The translations under genes were made by a program, and so were the position numbers. From Pelagophyceae sp. CCMP2097 (taxonomy: Eukaryota > Sar > Pelagophyceae), in NCBI GenBank assembly GCA_026770575.1, contig MU657287.1:54271-118270 (forward strand): 64,000 nucleotides of DNA, written 5' to 3'. The notes below the pieces were generated by a model. That model made no database searches. It worked only from the letters and a program-made list of their open reading frames with translations, and was not told the origin of the DNA. This document shows positions 30,405 to 40,860 of this stretch, one piece after another; within the stretch, counting starts at the first letter, position 1; every line of letters begins with the position of its first letter.

Positions 30405-31655
30405 TGTTTGGTACGATCGACGCGCCTCGACGCAAGCTTTTAAGCTCCGTCTTATTTAAGCTCCGCGGACGGGGTCCGCGCTGCGATACTCGCGCCCAAA
30501 GTTCAACGGAATCTCGTTTTAAATTTTGAAAGTTTGACATTGGGACATGCATGCAGTACCTAGCATTTGTTATAAGCCTCCTGCTCAAGGCGCAGTTATC
30601 GAGCGCAGCGAGCCAACTTTCGCCAAAACGAACGCGCAAATGCATTTGCAAAGTGGGGGCTGCCGAGCCTAGGCCCGACGGCCTTCCCCGAGCCGCCAGG
30701 CGAGGTCTGGCGGCTGCGCACGCACGCGTGGTACCTCCCGGCCGTGGAACCGGCTTCTTATCGGATCAGTCTGACCGCATCGTTGCTGGGCAGCACTTCA
30801 GGCGAGACCAATTTCGGGCACATCGGCCACAACCCGTGCGCCTCCAGGGGAAAGGAGGCTTGTTATTCCGGGGTGTAGGCGCCATGGCGCGTCCGTCGCG
30901 ACACTCCTGACCCCAGGGGACGTCGGTGCGTGGCGGGGCGGCGCCTCTCGGTCCGAGGTTTGAGAGGAAAAGCGAACATTGATCCGTTAATAGACGCGCT
31001 TTTCGAGCGCAGCGAGCCGAACTCGCTGAATAAATTCTAGGCCGCTCGTGTAAAAAGCCTTACCGGATAGAACTGCGATTACCGGATAGAACTACGATTT
31101 GCCTCTCAAACTACGACCTGGGAGGCACCGCCCCGCCGCGCACCGACGTCCCCCTGGGGTCAGGAGTGTCGCGATGGACGCGCCACGACGCCTATACCCC
31201 GGAACCGCGAGCCTCCTTTCCCCTGGAGGCGCGCGGGCTGTTTTCGGTGTGTCCGAAAATGGTCTCGCCTGAACCGCTCCAACTCCCCGATGCGGTCGAA
31301 CTGCCCCAATATGAAGCCGGGCCCATGCTCGGGAGGTATCATGCGTGCGCGCGCAGCCGCCGAACCTCGCCTGGCGGCTCGGGGAAGGCCGTCGGCATAG
31401 GCTCGGCAGCCCCACTTTCAAGTTTGCGCGTTCGTTTGGGCGAAACTTGGCTCGCTGTGCTCGATAATCGCGCCTCGGGAGGTTCATATCAAATCTTAAG
31501 TACTGCACGCATGTTCCAAAGTCAAATTGCCAAAATTTAAAACGACATTCCGTTAAACTTTGGGCGCGAGTATCTCAGCGCGGACCCCGCCCGCGGAGCC
31601 AAAGTTGACGGATCGTGAAAGCTCGCGTCGAGACGCGTCGACTCCATCAAACAGT
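30405..31655. mobile_element. 1.25-kb foldback element with about 550-bp arms
   Basis: The left arm (about 30405-30974) and right arm (about 31096-31655) are diverged inverted copies around an about 120-bp centre. Matching landmarks, outermost first: TCGACGCG(C/T)CTCGACGC, CCGCG(G/A)... GGGGTCCGCGCTG, ATACTCGCGCCCAAAGTT, GCCGCCAGGCGAGGT, CTCCAGGGGAAAGGAGGC, GACACTCCTGACCCC and TTTGAGAGG. Each arm keeps a related open frame ending in ARPSRHS, so the arms may derive from a duplicated coding fragment. I see no known transposase motif. Confidence 0.7.
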
Positions 31656-32047
31656 TTGTCTCAATTCGAGAATCGTGATTTTGAAAAGCGGGTCTACCGT
31701 TAACCCGACCCAAGTCCGTAGGAGGGCTCACAGGCGTGAACCAGAGATATTTGAGCGATTATCGGCTCGCTGCCAGTGCACTCCAAAAGCGCGTCTCCCT
31801 CTACGTCGACTACGACCCGTCGGCTACGACCCTAACACCTACGCAGCAACACAGAGAGCAACTCCAAGTCTCCAAGTCCCATCAGGAACTGCCCCTTCCC
31901 AAGGCGCGTCGGTATGGTCCCGAACCAGCCCACAGTCCCGTCCCCAAGTCGGAGGGGAGCGGCAGCGAATGAGCGAAACCCGGGATGCCTTATTTCAGCG
32001 AAACCCGGGATGCCTTATCTGAAAAAGGTTCCCCGGCGCGTCGGCGT

Positions 32048-32078
<31 letters not shown>

Positions 32079-32085
32079 TTCGCGT
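31656..32085. other. Intergenic with a short direct repeat
   Basis: Contains a tandem pair of CGAAACCCGGGATGCCTTAT at about 31976-32020 and a fragment of the palindrome family (TACGACCCTAACACCTACGC near 31815-31840). Probably the 3' flank of the DnaJ gene. Confidence 0.5.
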
Positions 32086-33630
32086 TTAAGCCTTCCCCAG
32101 AGCTCGGAGTTCCATCATGAGCTTTTCCTCCTCGGGCGACAACGCAGTCGGAATTTGTACGTTAACTGTCACATAATGCACCCCACGCTTCGCCGGCTGG
32201 TTCAGTGCAGGAATGCCCTTGGACTTCAAACGCAGCTTCGTCCCCGGCTGCGTCCCGGCGGGCACCTTCAACTCCAGAGCGGACTCGTCAAGGGTCCGAG
32301 TAGCCGCGGTGCCGCCCAAGATAGCGTCGACAAACGACACGTCCAAATCGGAATACACGTCCTGGCCGTCGCGGCGGAAGTGCGGGTCCGGCTTCACAGC
32401 CAAGAAGATGTATAAATCCCCGGCAGCGCCACCCCGAGCGCCGGCGTCGCCTTCGCCCGCAACGCGTAAACGATTGCCGTCGTCCACGCCACAAGGAATG
32501 GACACTTCCACCTGCTTGGACTTGCGTTGGACGCCTTGGCCCTGGCACGGCGCGCAGTACTCGGAGACCGTCTGGCCGCCTCCGCGGCACGCGGGGCAAG
32601 TGGTCTGCGTCTGAAAGTTGCCCAGCGGCGTCCTCGTCACTTGTAAAACGATGCCGTTGCCGGCGCACGTGCCGCACGTCGTCACCTTGGCGCCGGGCTT
32701 GACGCCGGAGCCGGAGCAGGAGGCGCAGCACTCTAAATGTTGGATTTTCACGCGCTCCTTCCCGCCGAAAACGGCAGTCTCAAAAGACAGTTCTAAATCC
32801 GCCCGTAAGTCATCACCCGGCGCCGGTCCGGCGCGCTGCCGCTGCTGCTGCTGGCGGCCGCCGCGTTGACCTCCCATGCCTCCACCAAAGAAACTGTCAA
32901 AAATGTCTTCAAGGTTGACCTCGACACCACCCCCACCACCGCCACCGCCGCCGCCCAGCCCGGCCTCGCCGAATTGGTCGTACCTGAAGGCGGGGGTTAG
33001 CGGACTGTTGCTCAGGGCGTTTTGGACTCGCAATACCACCCCCCGCTCACGTGGGCCCCTCCGCTTTCCAAAAGGGGCGCACCTCTGGCGCTTCTCCGGG
33101 TCGGAGAGCACCGTGTAGGCGCTCGAGATTTCGGAGAAGCGGTCGGCGGCGTCGGGCGACGGGTTCACGTCCCTATTCAGAGAGCGTGGTGGACGGGCAC
33201 ACGGCGAAAACAAGGCACCAGACGGCCACAAGACGGGTACAAGGCAAAGGCAATCCCTCCCCCGCTCCAACGCACGGGTGCCACTTGCGCGCGGCGGCGC
33301 GAAACGCCTTCTTAATGGCCGGCTGATCCGCGGACCGCGGGATCCTAGACGCAAAGGGAAAGTGTGGAAAAGAGCGTTTCAAAGGGTGGAAGAGTGCTAT
33401 AGGCCTGCCTGCGCCGCCGCCACGCACTCCAGCAGCTCGTAGAGGTCTTTCTTCATCGCCATGACCTGTCGTCGGCTGCCGACGCGGCCAGAACTTCTCC
33501 GGGTGCGCTGGTCCGTGTTGGAAAACGGCCGCGCGGTCGCCGCGGCGCGCGTGGAGAGGCGCGGGCCGGCGCCGAACGCGGCGACGCGCCACGCGGCGCA
33601 GAGCGCCAACACGCATCGAACAATCGCCAT
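32086..33630 (-). CDS. Plastid-targeted type I DnaJ (Hsp40) co-chaperone
   Basis: Four exons: 33630-33428, 33344-33276, 33172-33083, 32983-32086; donors GTGCGT, GTGCGT, GTGCGC, all phase 2 and all in agreement, giving 419 aa. The N-terminus (MAIVRCVLALCAAWRVAAF) looks like a signal peptide ending in an Ala-Phe motif, the hallmark of heterokont bipartite plastid targeting. The J domain follows (KKDLYELLEIPRSAD, KAFRAAARKWHPDVNPSP with the HPD triad formed across a splice junction), then a Gly-rich linker, four zinc-finger motifs (CASCSGSG, CGTCAGNG, CPACRGGG, CAPCQGQG) and the C-terminal substrate-binding domains. It should stimulate plastid Hsp70 in protein folding. All key residues are present. 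Confidence 0.9.
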
Positions 33631-33779
33631 TCTGCTTTGCACTGACGGACTTTTTGTAAACCGGGCTGAAAAGCCGGAAGAACACGCCTTTACAAAATTA
33701 TCAGTAACCCAAGTCTGTCCTGCAATGGACCCGAGGCGACGCCCGCGAGGCCAGAGGCGCCGAGAGGAGGCTCAACTCG

Positions 33780-34151
33780 ATGTGCAAGTCGCCGCCGCGG
33801 CGCTGGCCGCCTCGCCTCGGGCCTTTTCGGAGGGACCGACCCATCGCTAAATTGGGCTCTTCTGAATTCATGAAGCGCGTGGAGCGAATTCCCAAGGGTG
33901 CCATGGTCCAGGACCTGTGCGAGTCGTCCGACTCGCTCTCCTCGAATGCGTCGAGGCGCGCGTCGGGCGAATTCCTCATCGCGACCCCGAGTTCGTCTTG
34001 GAGCCTGCTGGAGGCTATTCTAGACGAGGCAGAAAACGACGTTCACCAATCGCAAATGGACTGCCGAGCCTCCGGCGTCCTCGTGCGGTGCGTCCCCACG
34101 GCGGGGCGGTGGGGCTGGAGGAAAGTCTGGGGAGCGCCGGCCCGCGGATGA
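33780..34151 (+). CDS. Hypothetical small protein, weak
   Basis: An ATG-started frame of 123 aa, divergent from the DnaJ gene by 149 bp. It includes PKGAMVQDLCESSDSLSSNA, SSSWSLLEAILDEAENDVH and then turns Trp/Arg-rich, perhaps because an intron begins near GTGCGGTGCG (about 34085). No family recognised. It could also be a 5' exon of the gene that follows at 34277. Confidence 0.33.
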   Translation: MCKSPPRRWPPRLGPFRRDRPIAKLGSSEFMKRVERIPKGAMVQDLCESSDSLSSNASRRASGEFLIATPSSSWSLLEAILDEAENDVHQSQMDCRASGVLVRCVPTAGRWGWRKVWGAPARG

Positions 34152-34276
34152 CGTATACACGCGCGGGCCCACCCGGGCGTGGCAGAATTCGCGCCAGGGA
34201 ATGGCATGGCGGTTCTCTGGCATGGCGGAGAGCGCATCGCCTGCGCGCGACGGCCTCTGGCAGGCGCGGCATCGAC

Positions 34277-35278
34277 ATGTCCGACGACGAAGACGACGGT
34301 TTGTCGTTGGAGGAGGCGCGCCTCGCGGAGATGGCCTCCAAGCTGGCAGAGCTCGAACAAGACACTCCCCAGGCCTACGCCGACGCGCGAGGCAGCGTCG
34401 GGCGTGCGAAAAAAGCGGCCCTTCAAAAGAGGCCTCTCAAAGAGGCCCCTCAAACGAGGCCTTTGATGCCTCCCTTTGTGCCCCTTTGATCTCTCCCTTT
34501 GTGCCCCGCATACCCCGTCAAAGGAATCCCCGCTCCCCCGTAGGTCTTCGACGAGCCGATCCAGCAGCAGCGCACTTTGCCGGTTATGGCGGCGGCGGTG
34601 GAGCGAAAAGTCGAAGTGAAAAAGTCTTCTAAGGTCGCGCCGTTCTTCTTCGCATGCCTAGCAATATTCCTCCTCTACTGCGCAAGCACTCTGACGCCGG
34701 GGCCCGGCGCGCAGCGCCGCCGGAATAAGCCGCACCTCATCGCCGACCGCGTCAAAGAAATGGACACGGCCGCGCTGCCGTTGGCACCCCCGACGTTCGC
34801 GGCCCCGAGTCCCTGGGCCGCGCCGCGCCCCGCCGCCGCTTTCGCGGGCGCGCTCCGCGGCAAGTGCCCGCTCGGCGACGCCCTCGCAGACGCGACGTGC
34901 GTCTTATCCGCTTGAGAGGCTTTTGCGAGCCGCTTTTCAGGAGGCCTGTGCGCCCGAAGCTTGCGCTCGAAGAAGTGACTTCTAGGCTTGGCGCCGATCG
35001 TTTCTTCGCCGACCAAATGGCGCTGCTTCACGCCCAGGGCGACGGCGTCAAGCTCTTGGCCTCGGCGGGGCTCGGCATGGCAGGGCTGCTGGTGGGGATC
35101 CCGTACGTGCCTGGGATCACGGACAACCTCCTCGTCGGTGAGTCTTTGCCCCGAAAAGCTCAAAACGCCCCATATCCGCGACGCTGCGGCATTAGGCGTC
35201 GCGGCGGGCGCGCTGCCGTACTTTAAAGGTTTTCTTGCTGACGTCGCTGACGCCGCCCAGACGGACGACCTCACATGA
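34277..35278 (+). CDS. Unknown small membrane protein, four exons
   Basis: Exons 34277-34396, 34544-34896, 34941-35137 and 35196-35278 join to 250 aa. The last two introns are very short (44 and 58 nt) with GTGCGT and GTGAGT donors; the first uses a weaker GTCGGG donor, chosen because it alone keeps the frame. The N-terminus is acidic (MSDDEDDGLSLEEARLAEM) and may be coiled; a membrane helix follows (APFFFACLAIFLLYC), then a Pro/Ala-rich linker, and a C-terminal part with two more hydrophobic segments (LLASAGLGMAGLLVGI; LLVGVAAGALPYF) and an acidic end. I do not recognise the family and assign no function. Unspliced reading gives two unrelated short frames, so splicing is needed. Confidence 0.6.
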
Positions 35279-35821
35279 CTTCGCCAACGGACGACCTCTA
35301 CCCCTCCCTCAAAGCCCCAACGAACTCACCCGAGCGACTAAGCTCGTTGCATATTTGTCTGCGTGGTGGTGGAAGTCCGGCGTCGGGGGAGGCGTCTTGT
35401 CGCCAGAGGGGCGCGGCGCATTGACTATTGAGAGGGACGCGGCGCAGTCGATTGATGCTGCTCCGGCCGGCGTGCGCATCAGAGAGGTTGCGCAGCGCGG
35501 CGTGCGCATCAAAGGGCAGCACAGCGGGGCCTCCGGGGAAGGTTTCGAGGAGCGCCGTCGGGCTTTCCCGAGAGGCGGGCCCCGGGAGCCCGGTGCAGCG
35601 TGGTGCAGCGTGAGCACGGCATGGGCGGGCGGCTCCGCTCCGCTACCCGCTTCGTCGCTTTGACCCGCGCGCACCCCGCGCAGTCGCGGCGTCGCGGGCC
35701 GCGCCTCGAGGGCTCGCCTCCCCCGCTCCCCTGCGGGCCGACGCGGGGATGAGGGGCCGCCGGAGAGCATCATGCAGTGTGATATTATGCAACAGACCGG
35801 CGCGACGGGGCCGGCGTCCCC

Positions 35822-36059
35822 TCAGAGTGCGCGCCAGAGCCGCGCCGTGCCGTCGGCGCTCGCCGTCACGACGCGCGCGCCGTCGGGCGAGAACGCGCAG
35901 CTCCAGACATGGCTGGTGTGCCCCTCGAGCGTCGTCAACAGCGCGCATGTCTCGGCGTCCCAGAGCCGCGCCATATTGTCGCCGCTCGCCGTGAGAAGGC
36001 GCTTGCCGTCAAGCGAGAACGCACAGCTCCGGACACATCCGATAGAAACCTTAAGGTTC
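35822..36059 (-). pseudogene. WD40-repeat gene fragment (C-terminal)
   Basis: The minus-strand frame ending at the TGA at 35822 carries two WD40 units: RSCAFSLDGKRLLTASGDN with MARLWDAET, and VWSCAFSPDGARVVTASADG with TARLW. It is open only from about 36059 (TAG upstream) and has no start. It closely resembles the repeats of the gene at 48204-49424, so it is a truncated copy lying next to the assembly gap. Confidence 0.7.
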
Positions 36060-36069
36060 TAGTAAGGAA

Positions 36070-36205
36070 CCGGAGTACTATTACAAGAGCGCGCCGGAGG
36101 CACACGGAGGACCCGAAGGATACAGCCAAATCCCATTGCAATGCCCACGTAAATATTTAACTAATCGCTGAACTTTCAAATCCTCCTTATCTTTATTTTT
36201 ATTAT
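36070..36205 (+). repeat. Dispersed repeat R6, copy 1
   Basis: ATTACAAGAGCGCGC, GGAGGCACA, CCCATTGCAATGCCCACGTA and CTTATCTTTATT occur here and at about 60487-60640 in the same orientation. Copy 1 ends close to the assembly gap. Confidence 0.75.
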
Positions 36206-36246
36206 TTTATTTCTTATTGAGCTATTTATTTTTTCTTTTTTTGCGG

Positions 36247-37101
36247 NNNNNNNNNNNNNNNNNNNNNNNNNNNNNNNNNNNNNNNNNNNNNNNNNNNNNN
36301 NNNNNNNNNNNNNNNNNNNNNNNNNNNNNNNNNNNNNNNNNNNNNNNNNNNNNNNNNNNNNNNNNNNNNNNNNNNNNNNNNNNNNNNNNNNNNNNNNNNN
36401 NNNNNNNNNNNNNNNNNNNNNNNNNNNNNNNNNNNNNNNNNNNNNNNNNNNNNNNNNNNNNNNNNNNNNNNNNNNNNNNNNNNNNNNNNNNNNNNNNNNN
36501 NNNNNNNNNNNNNNNNNNNNNNNNNNNNNNNNNNNNNNNNNNNNNNNNNNNNNNNNNNNNNNNNNNNNNNNNNNNNNNNNNNNNNNNNNNNNNNNNNNNN
36601 NNNNNNNNNNNNNNNNNNNNNNNNNNNNNNNNNNNNNNNNNNNNNNNNNNNNNNNNNNNNNNNNNNNNNNNNNNNNNNNNNNNNNNNNNNNNNNNNNNNN
36701 NNNNNNNNNNNNNNNNNNNNNNNNNNNNNNNNNNNNNNNNNNNNNNNNNNNNNNNNNNNNNNNNNNNNNNNNNNNNNNNNNNNNNNNNNNNNNNNNNNNN
36801 NNNNNNNNNNNNNNNNNNNNNNNNNNNNNNNNNNNNNNNNNNNNNNNNNNNNNNNNNNNNNNNNNNNNNNNNNNNNNNNNNNNNNNNNNNNNNNNNNNNN
36901 NNNNNNNNNNNNNNNNNNNNNNNNNNNNNNNNNNNNNNNNNNNNNNNNNNNNNNNNNNNNNNNNNNNNNNNNNNNNNNNNNNNNNNNNNNNNNNNNNNNN
37001 NNNNNNNNNNNNNNNNNNNNNNNNNNNNNNNNNNNNNNNNNNNNNNNNNNNNNNNNNNNNNNNNNNNNNNNNNNNNNNNNNNNNNNNNNNNNNNNNNNNN
37101 N
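36247..37101. other. Assembly gap (855 N)
   Basis: A run of 855 N. The left side is A+T-rich and repetitive (R6), the right side begins immediately inside a minus-strand coding end, so the 3' flank of that gene is lost. Confidence 1.
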
Positions 37102-37103
37102 AC

Positions 37104-37592
37104 TTATGTGACCGCGGCGTCGGCCCAGCGCCGCAGCTCAAAGAACTGTGAGACGAAGCTGCGCGCGTCGTTGCGCTCGTCGTAGACGTCGTCGTCGTCG
37201 TCGGTGTCGCCGTCCGAGTCCACGACGGCCTTGTCGGGAGCAGATTGATCAAATGGTCCTGGGACTTTGTCCCCGGAGAGTCGGCGCGAGTAAACTAAAT
37301 TGCGCAACGTCCTCCGGTTGGTACCTCCCTGATCTTCTTTGCCTTCCAGGTCGCCGCCGCTCGTCGCGGCGCCACCGTCTTCAAAGCCGCCGCCGCTCCC
37401 GCGGTGGTCGATGGCGAAACGCCCCGCGCCGCCGCCCCGCGCCGCCGCCGCGCGCAGCGCCGCGCGCCGCGCGTCTTGCCGCGCGCCGCGCCGCGCGTCT
37501 TGCCGCGCGTCTTGCCACGCGCCGCGCCGCGCGCGCGCTTGGATCAAGTGTTTTTTCACCCTGGACACACTGCCAGTGGTGCCAGGATGCAT
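37104..37592 (-). CDS. Hypothetical protein with acidic C-terminus
   Basis: A frame of 162 codons ends at the TAA at 37104, just beside the gap. Its last part ([20 protein letters not shown], then [18 protein letters not shown]) looks like genuine coding. The first part is a low-complexity Ala/Arg tract made from GCGCGCCGCGC-type repeats (37430-37540), so the real gene may start elsewhere or be spliced; a possible intron lies near 37240-37330. It overlaps the unresolved 5' end of the cyclophilin gene on the other strand. No function assigned. Confidence 0.4.
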   Translation of the reverse strand: MHPGTTGSVSRVKKHLIQARARRGAWQDARQDARRGARQDARRAALRAAAARGGGAGRFAIDHRGSGGGFEDGGAATSGGDLEGKEDQGGTNRRTLRNLVYSRRLSGDKVPGPFDQSAPDKAVVDSDGDTDDDDDVYDERNDARSFVSQFFELRRWADAAVT

Positions 37593-37764
37593 CGCCGAAT
37601 CGACGGCGCGCGTCCGGCTCGGCGATCATGTCCGCTATGGTGTCCACCGGTGCGTCGGAGAGCGGCCCTACCTCGGAGCGCGGCCCTACCTCGCGCGAGC
37701 GGCCCTCGCGCGTCCGGCCCGCGCGCGCGGCGTACAGCCCTCGCAGGTTCGCGGGCGGCACAAG

Positions 37765-38598
37765 GGGGCGACATCCCCCCGTTTGTCGTGTTCGAGACTT
37801 CAGTGGGTGACTTCGTCGTCGAACTCTACACCGCACACGTACGTCCCGCGCCGGGACGCCCACGGCCTGCCGGGTTCCCGACTCGGGCCTTTGGAAAAGG
37901 AACCTTGGAAAGACCTCAGCCCGTTTCGGACGCCCCGAGACCCCGCCCCTCTTCGAATCCGCCCTTGGACGCCGCCGGGCAGGCCCCGCTATCGTGCAAG
38001 AACTTCGCCGAGCTGGCGCGGTCGGGGTACTACGACGGGACGATCTTCCACAGGGTGATTCGAGGATTTATGATTCAGGCAGGCGATCCGTCGGGGACGG
38101 TAAGTTCCCCGTTGCGGGTTTCCACGACGATACGGACGTTTATCTAGGGTCGCGGCGGCGCGAGCATCTACGGGGCCAAGTTCCAAGACGAGATCACGCG
38201 CGACTTGAAGCATACCGGTGCTGGAGTGTTGAGCATGGCCAACTCCGGTGCGCGTTAATTTGTGAACCGGTACCGCGCCCCCCCCCGCCAACCGCCCGGC
38301 GCCAGGCCCGAACACCAACGGCTCGCAGTTCTTCGTCACCCTCGCCCCGACGCCCTGGCTCGACGGTGCGCCTTTTTGGGGCTTTTGTGAAGACGTTGGT
38401 TTGCGAAGACTTTGCGTAGGCAAGCACTCCGTCTTCGGCCGCATCGCTTCGGGCATGGGCACGATCAAGAAGCTCGGCATGGTCGCCGTCGACTCTGGGG
38501 ACCGGCCGCTAGGGAAGGTGACGGTGCATCGCGCGTACCCCCAGGCCACCGCTACCAAACCCACGGCGTCCCCTTCGGCCCTCGCCATGGCGAGATGA
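37765..38598 (+). CDS. PPIL1: Peptidyl-prolyl isomerase, cyclophilin PPIL1 type
   Basis: Five exons: 37765-37838, 37983-38099, 38148-38247, 38306-38365, 38420-38598; donors GTACGT, GTAAGT, GTGCGC, GTGCGC, phases all consistent, about 175 aa. Cyclophilin signature runs across the exons: [85 protein letters not shown]. The catalytic Arg (FHRVI), Gln (MIQAGD), Phe (QFF) and Trp (PWLDG) are all present. The RGGASIYG and PTPWLDGKH stretches point to PPIL1, a spliceosome-associated isomerase that binds SKIP in animals (knowledge). The initiator Met is not in the first exon shown; a short 5' exon must lie upstream of 37765. It has an extra 17-aa Ala/Thr/Ser-rich tail. Confidence 0.88.
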
Positions 38599-39936
38599 AC
38601 CCCGGCGCAGTAAGCTGCACACGCCTTCCTCCAACGCCGCCGCCGGTATGGTCCGGCCGGGGAGGCCGGAGCGTGGGCGTTTGGCGGGATGTTTCGATTC
38701 TTTCGCCCCTAGGAATCCTAGATCTAGGATTCCTATACCGCAGCAGCCTTAAGGCCTTACCTTGCAGAATTGTTTAGCGATTAAACCTCGCTCCCGAGTC
38801 GCACTGTGAAACAAGGAGACAGAGTTCAGTATCGTAATAAGCCGAAAGTTCAGGCTTATTGAGCCTTTGGGTAATTTATAAACTCCTTTTCAAGTACTTA
38901 TTGAGATATTGTGACGATTTGATGACGAACGATGGGGCGTTCTATAGGACGTATTTTTGGATGATTGCGCTCGCAACCGCTCTGGAAGTCGGTGGCATGG
39001 CCTAAGCAACGCATAAGCCCATCTTCTTGGCTCTCTAGAGGCACGTATTGGCTTTTTATACGAAGCACCCACACGGGAATGACAAGTCTCTTGATAAAAT
39101 GTGGGAACGGTATGCCTTTTCGGTTTCGCCCGGCTTAAGGTGCTCCTTGGCAAGCCCCTCGCGTAGGAAAAGGCATACCGTTCGACGATTTGACCGAGTT
39201 ATGGCCATAGCCGCCTTGGTGGTCTTGTAGAGGCGCGCAGTGCCCCTAGAGCAAATGTTTTGGGGCTGCGCAGAGACCAGACACGAGGCCGTACGATGGC
39301 ACCGAAATCAGCTCCATAGCTTCCACTGTCAGCGCGGACAAGTCGTCCCAAGTTGCATATTTTATGTGCGAGGTCAATGTATTTTCGGCTTATTCTGCCC
39401 GATGAGGCATGAGGGTGTTGCTTGCTTAAAATCCACCCTGAGTGGGGCTGCCCCAAAAGGGAATGACCGGTGTTTATTTATATCCCGCCGCCGATCTGCA
39501 TGGGAGATGCACACTGCGCCCAATGTCGCTTTCCGGAATATAAATTAAAACCCATGCCTCTGGGGTGGCTGACTACTCGGTCCTGCGCAGGGCCCCTCGA
39601 CCACGCTCTTGGCGCAACCCCAGTCTGATATCTCTTCCCGGAATATAAATAATCCCCCTCATGCCTCATTTCTCATCCCGGCAAGAGAAAACTGGATACA
39701 ATTGTAGGAATCCTAGTGTTTCACAGTGCACTAGTGAGGCGTTGAGGCGTCACCCATGGCCCAAAGAGTGCAGGTTTGCGAATGCCCCGAAAAAACTGTG
39801 CTCTTCCTGCGAGAAACCGTGCTCGAGGGCGCGGCGATTGGCCACGCAGCTGGCACGGGCTTGGATGCGCGCGCTCGTCGGTCGAGTTGGTGTGGGAGAA
39901 GTCTACTCACCACAAACACCAACGGAAGGCTAGATA
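38599..39936. other. Intergenic with palindromes and TATA-like motifs
   Basis: 38710-38735 is a perfect 26-bp palindrome (core AATCCTAGATCTAGGATT). 38853-38910 is a CTTATTGAGATATT module copy. 39105-39120 and 39168-39183 form a hairpin (GAACGGTATGCCTTTT). 39405-39715 holds four or five copies or parts of the GAGGCATGAGGG / TTATTTATATCCCGG motif in both orientations. No gene seen. Confidence 0.55.
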
Positions 39937-40245
39937 TTCGGGCGGATGCTTGCACGGTTGCCGTCTGCTGATGGGCGCCGTCCACCGCGGCGCCTACGGC
40001 ACGTTGGGCGCATCCCGGCGGGCGCCGCAAGGAGTACGCCTGCCTCGTCGCGGTGCACTTTCGAGAGTCGCGCAAAGTGCCCCTCGAGTCTTCGGCACCT
40101 CTGAGTCGCACGAGGACACGAGCCACCGTCGAGCTGCTTCCAAGGAATCATATGGTGGGGCGCCCGCGCGACGGCCCGTCGTGACGCGCCCGCGTCAAGG
40201 CTGATGCGGCAAAGCTGAAACATGCCGGCGGGGCTCCTCGCTGAG
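39937..40245 (+). repeat. Dispersed repeat R2, copy 1
   Basis: About 310 bp beginning ATTCGGGCGGATGCTTGCA and including CCCGGCGGGCGCCGCAAGGA, GCGACGGCCCGTCGTGA and CGCGTCAAGGCTGATG. Further copies: 47017-47360 (full) and 50078-50240 (5' half). Confidence 0.8.
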
Positions 40246-40254
40246 TTGCTGCGT

Positions 40255-40310
40255 AGTTCTTAGGGTCGTAGGGTCGTAGGGTCCAGCCTACCCTACGTGT
40301 GGCAGCCCAG
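40255..40310. repeat. GGGTAGGCTGGAC palindrome family member
   Basis: GTAGGGTCGTAGGGTCCAGC then CTACCCTACG: the inverse of the core at 22915 and 50616, with TAGGGTC repeats on one side. Confidence 0.6.
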
Positions 40311-40860
40311 GCTCCTCGAGCACCTCGAAGTCGTTGCACTCGCTCCGAATTGCGACCGACAACGAAGCGACGTCGGCCCAACCGAGGGCATCCAACGTCT
40401 GGAGTGCCTTCCGGGAGTACCGTTTCCGCCGCGCCGGCTGGCCCAGGCGCCACGGCCGCCGCCATGGACCCGTGCGATGTACAGCGAGGTCCCGGGGGGG
40501 CTCGAGATGCTCAAATTTGGGGGGGTCGAGGACTGTATTCAGCTGCAGGCGACTCCGATCCGCAAGACGTACGGGGCCGACGTCCGGGACAGGGGTCGTC
40601 GGGGCGGCGCCCGGCACAAAAGGCGCCTCGCCGTCGGAAATCCCCATTCCCGGGCGACTAGTCCTTCCCACCCGTCGGGCCCAGCGAGCTCCGGCCACGT
40701 CGATGGACCCGCCCCGTGGACGGCCCGTTTGAAGCCGGTGAAATCCCTGAGCCCGCGGAGAGTCCCTTTGGGCCGGTTCCCAAGCCCGCGCGGAGAGTCC
40801 TTTTGGCGGCAATCTCCCCGCAGAGGGTTAACCACTTATCGTCGGTTACTTAGCTTATGA

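Noticed and set aside
36217..37252. Long frames across the N run
   Set aside because: They are artefacts of unknown bases; no sequence evidence exists in the gap.
40288..40812. Overlapping plus and minus frames of 174-187 codons
   Set aside because: The minus-strand end (ALQTLDALGWADVASLSVAI) looks coding-like, but no start, junction or family could be found and the plus strand is equally open; left uncalled.
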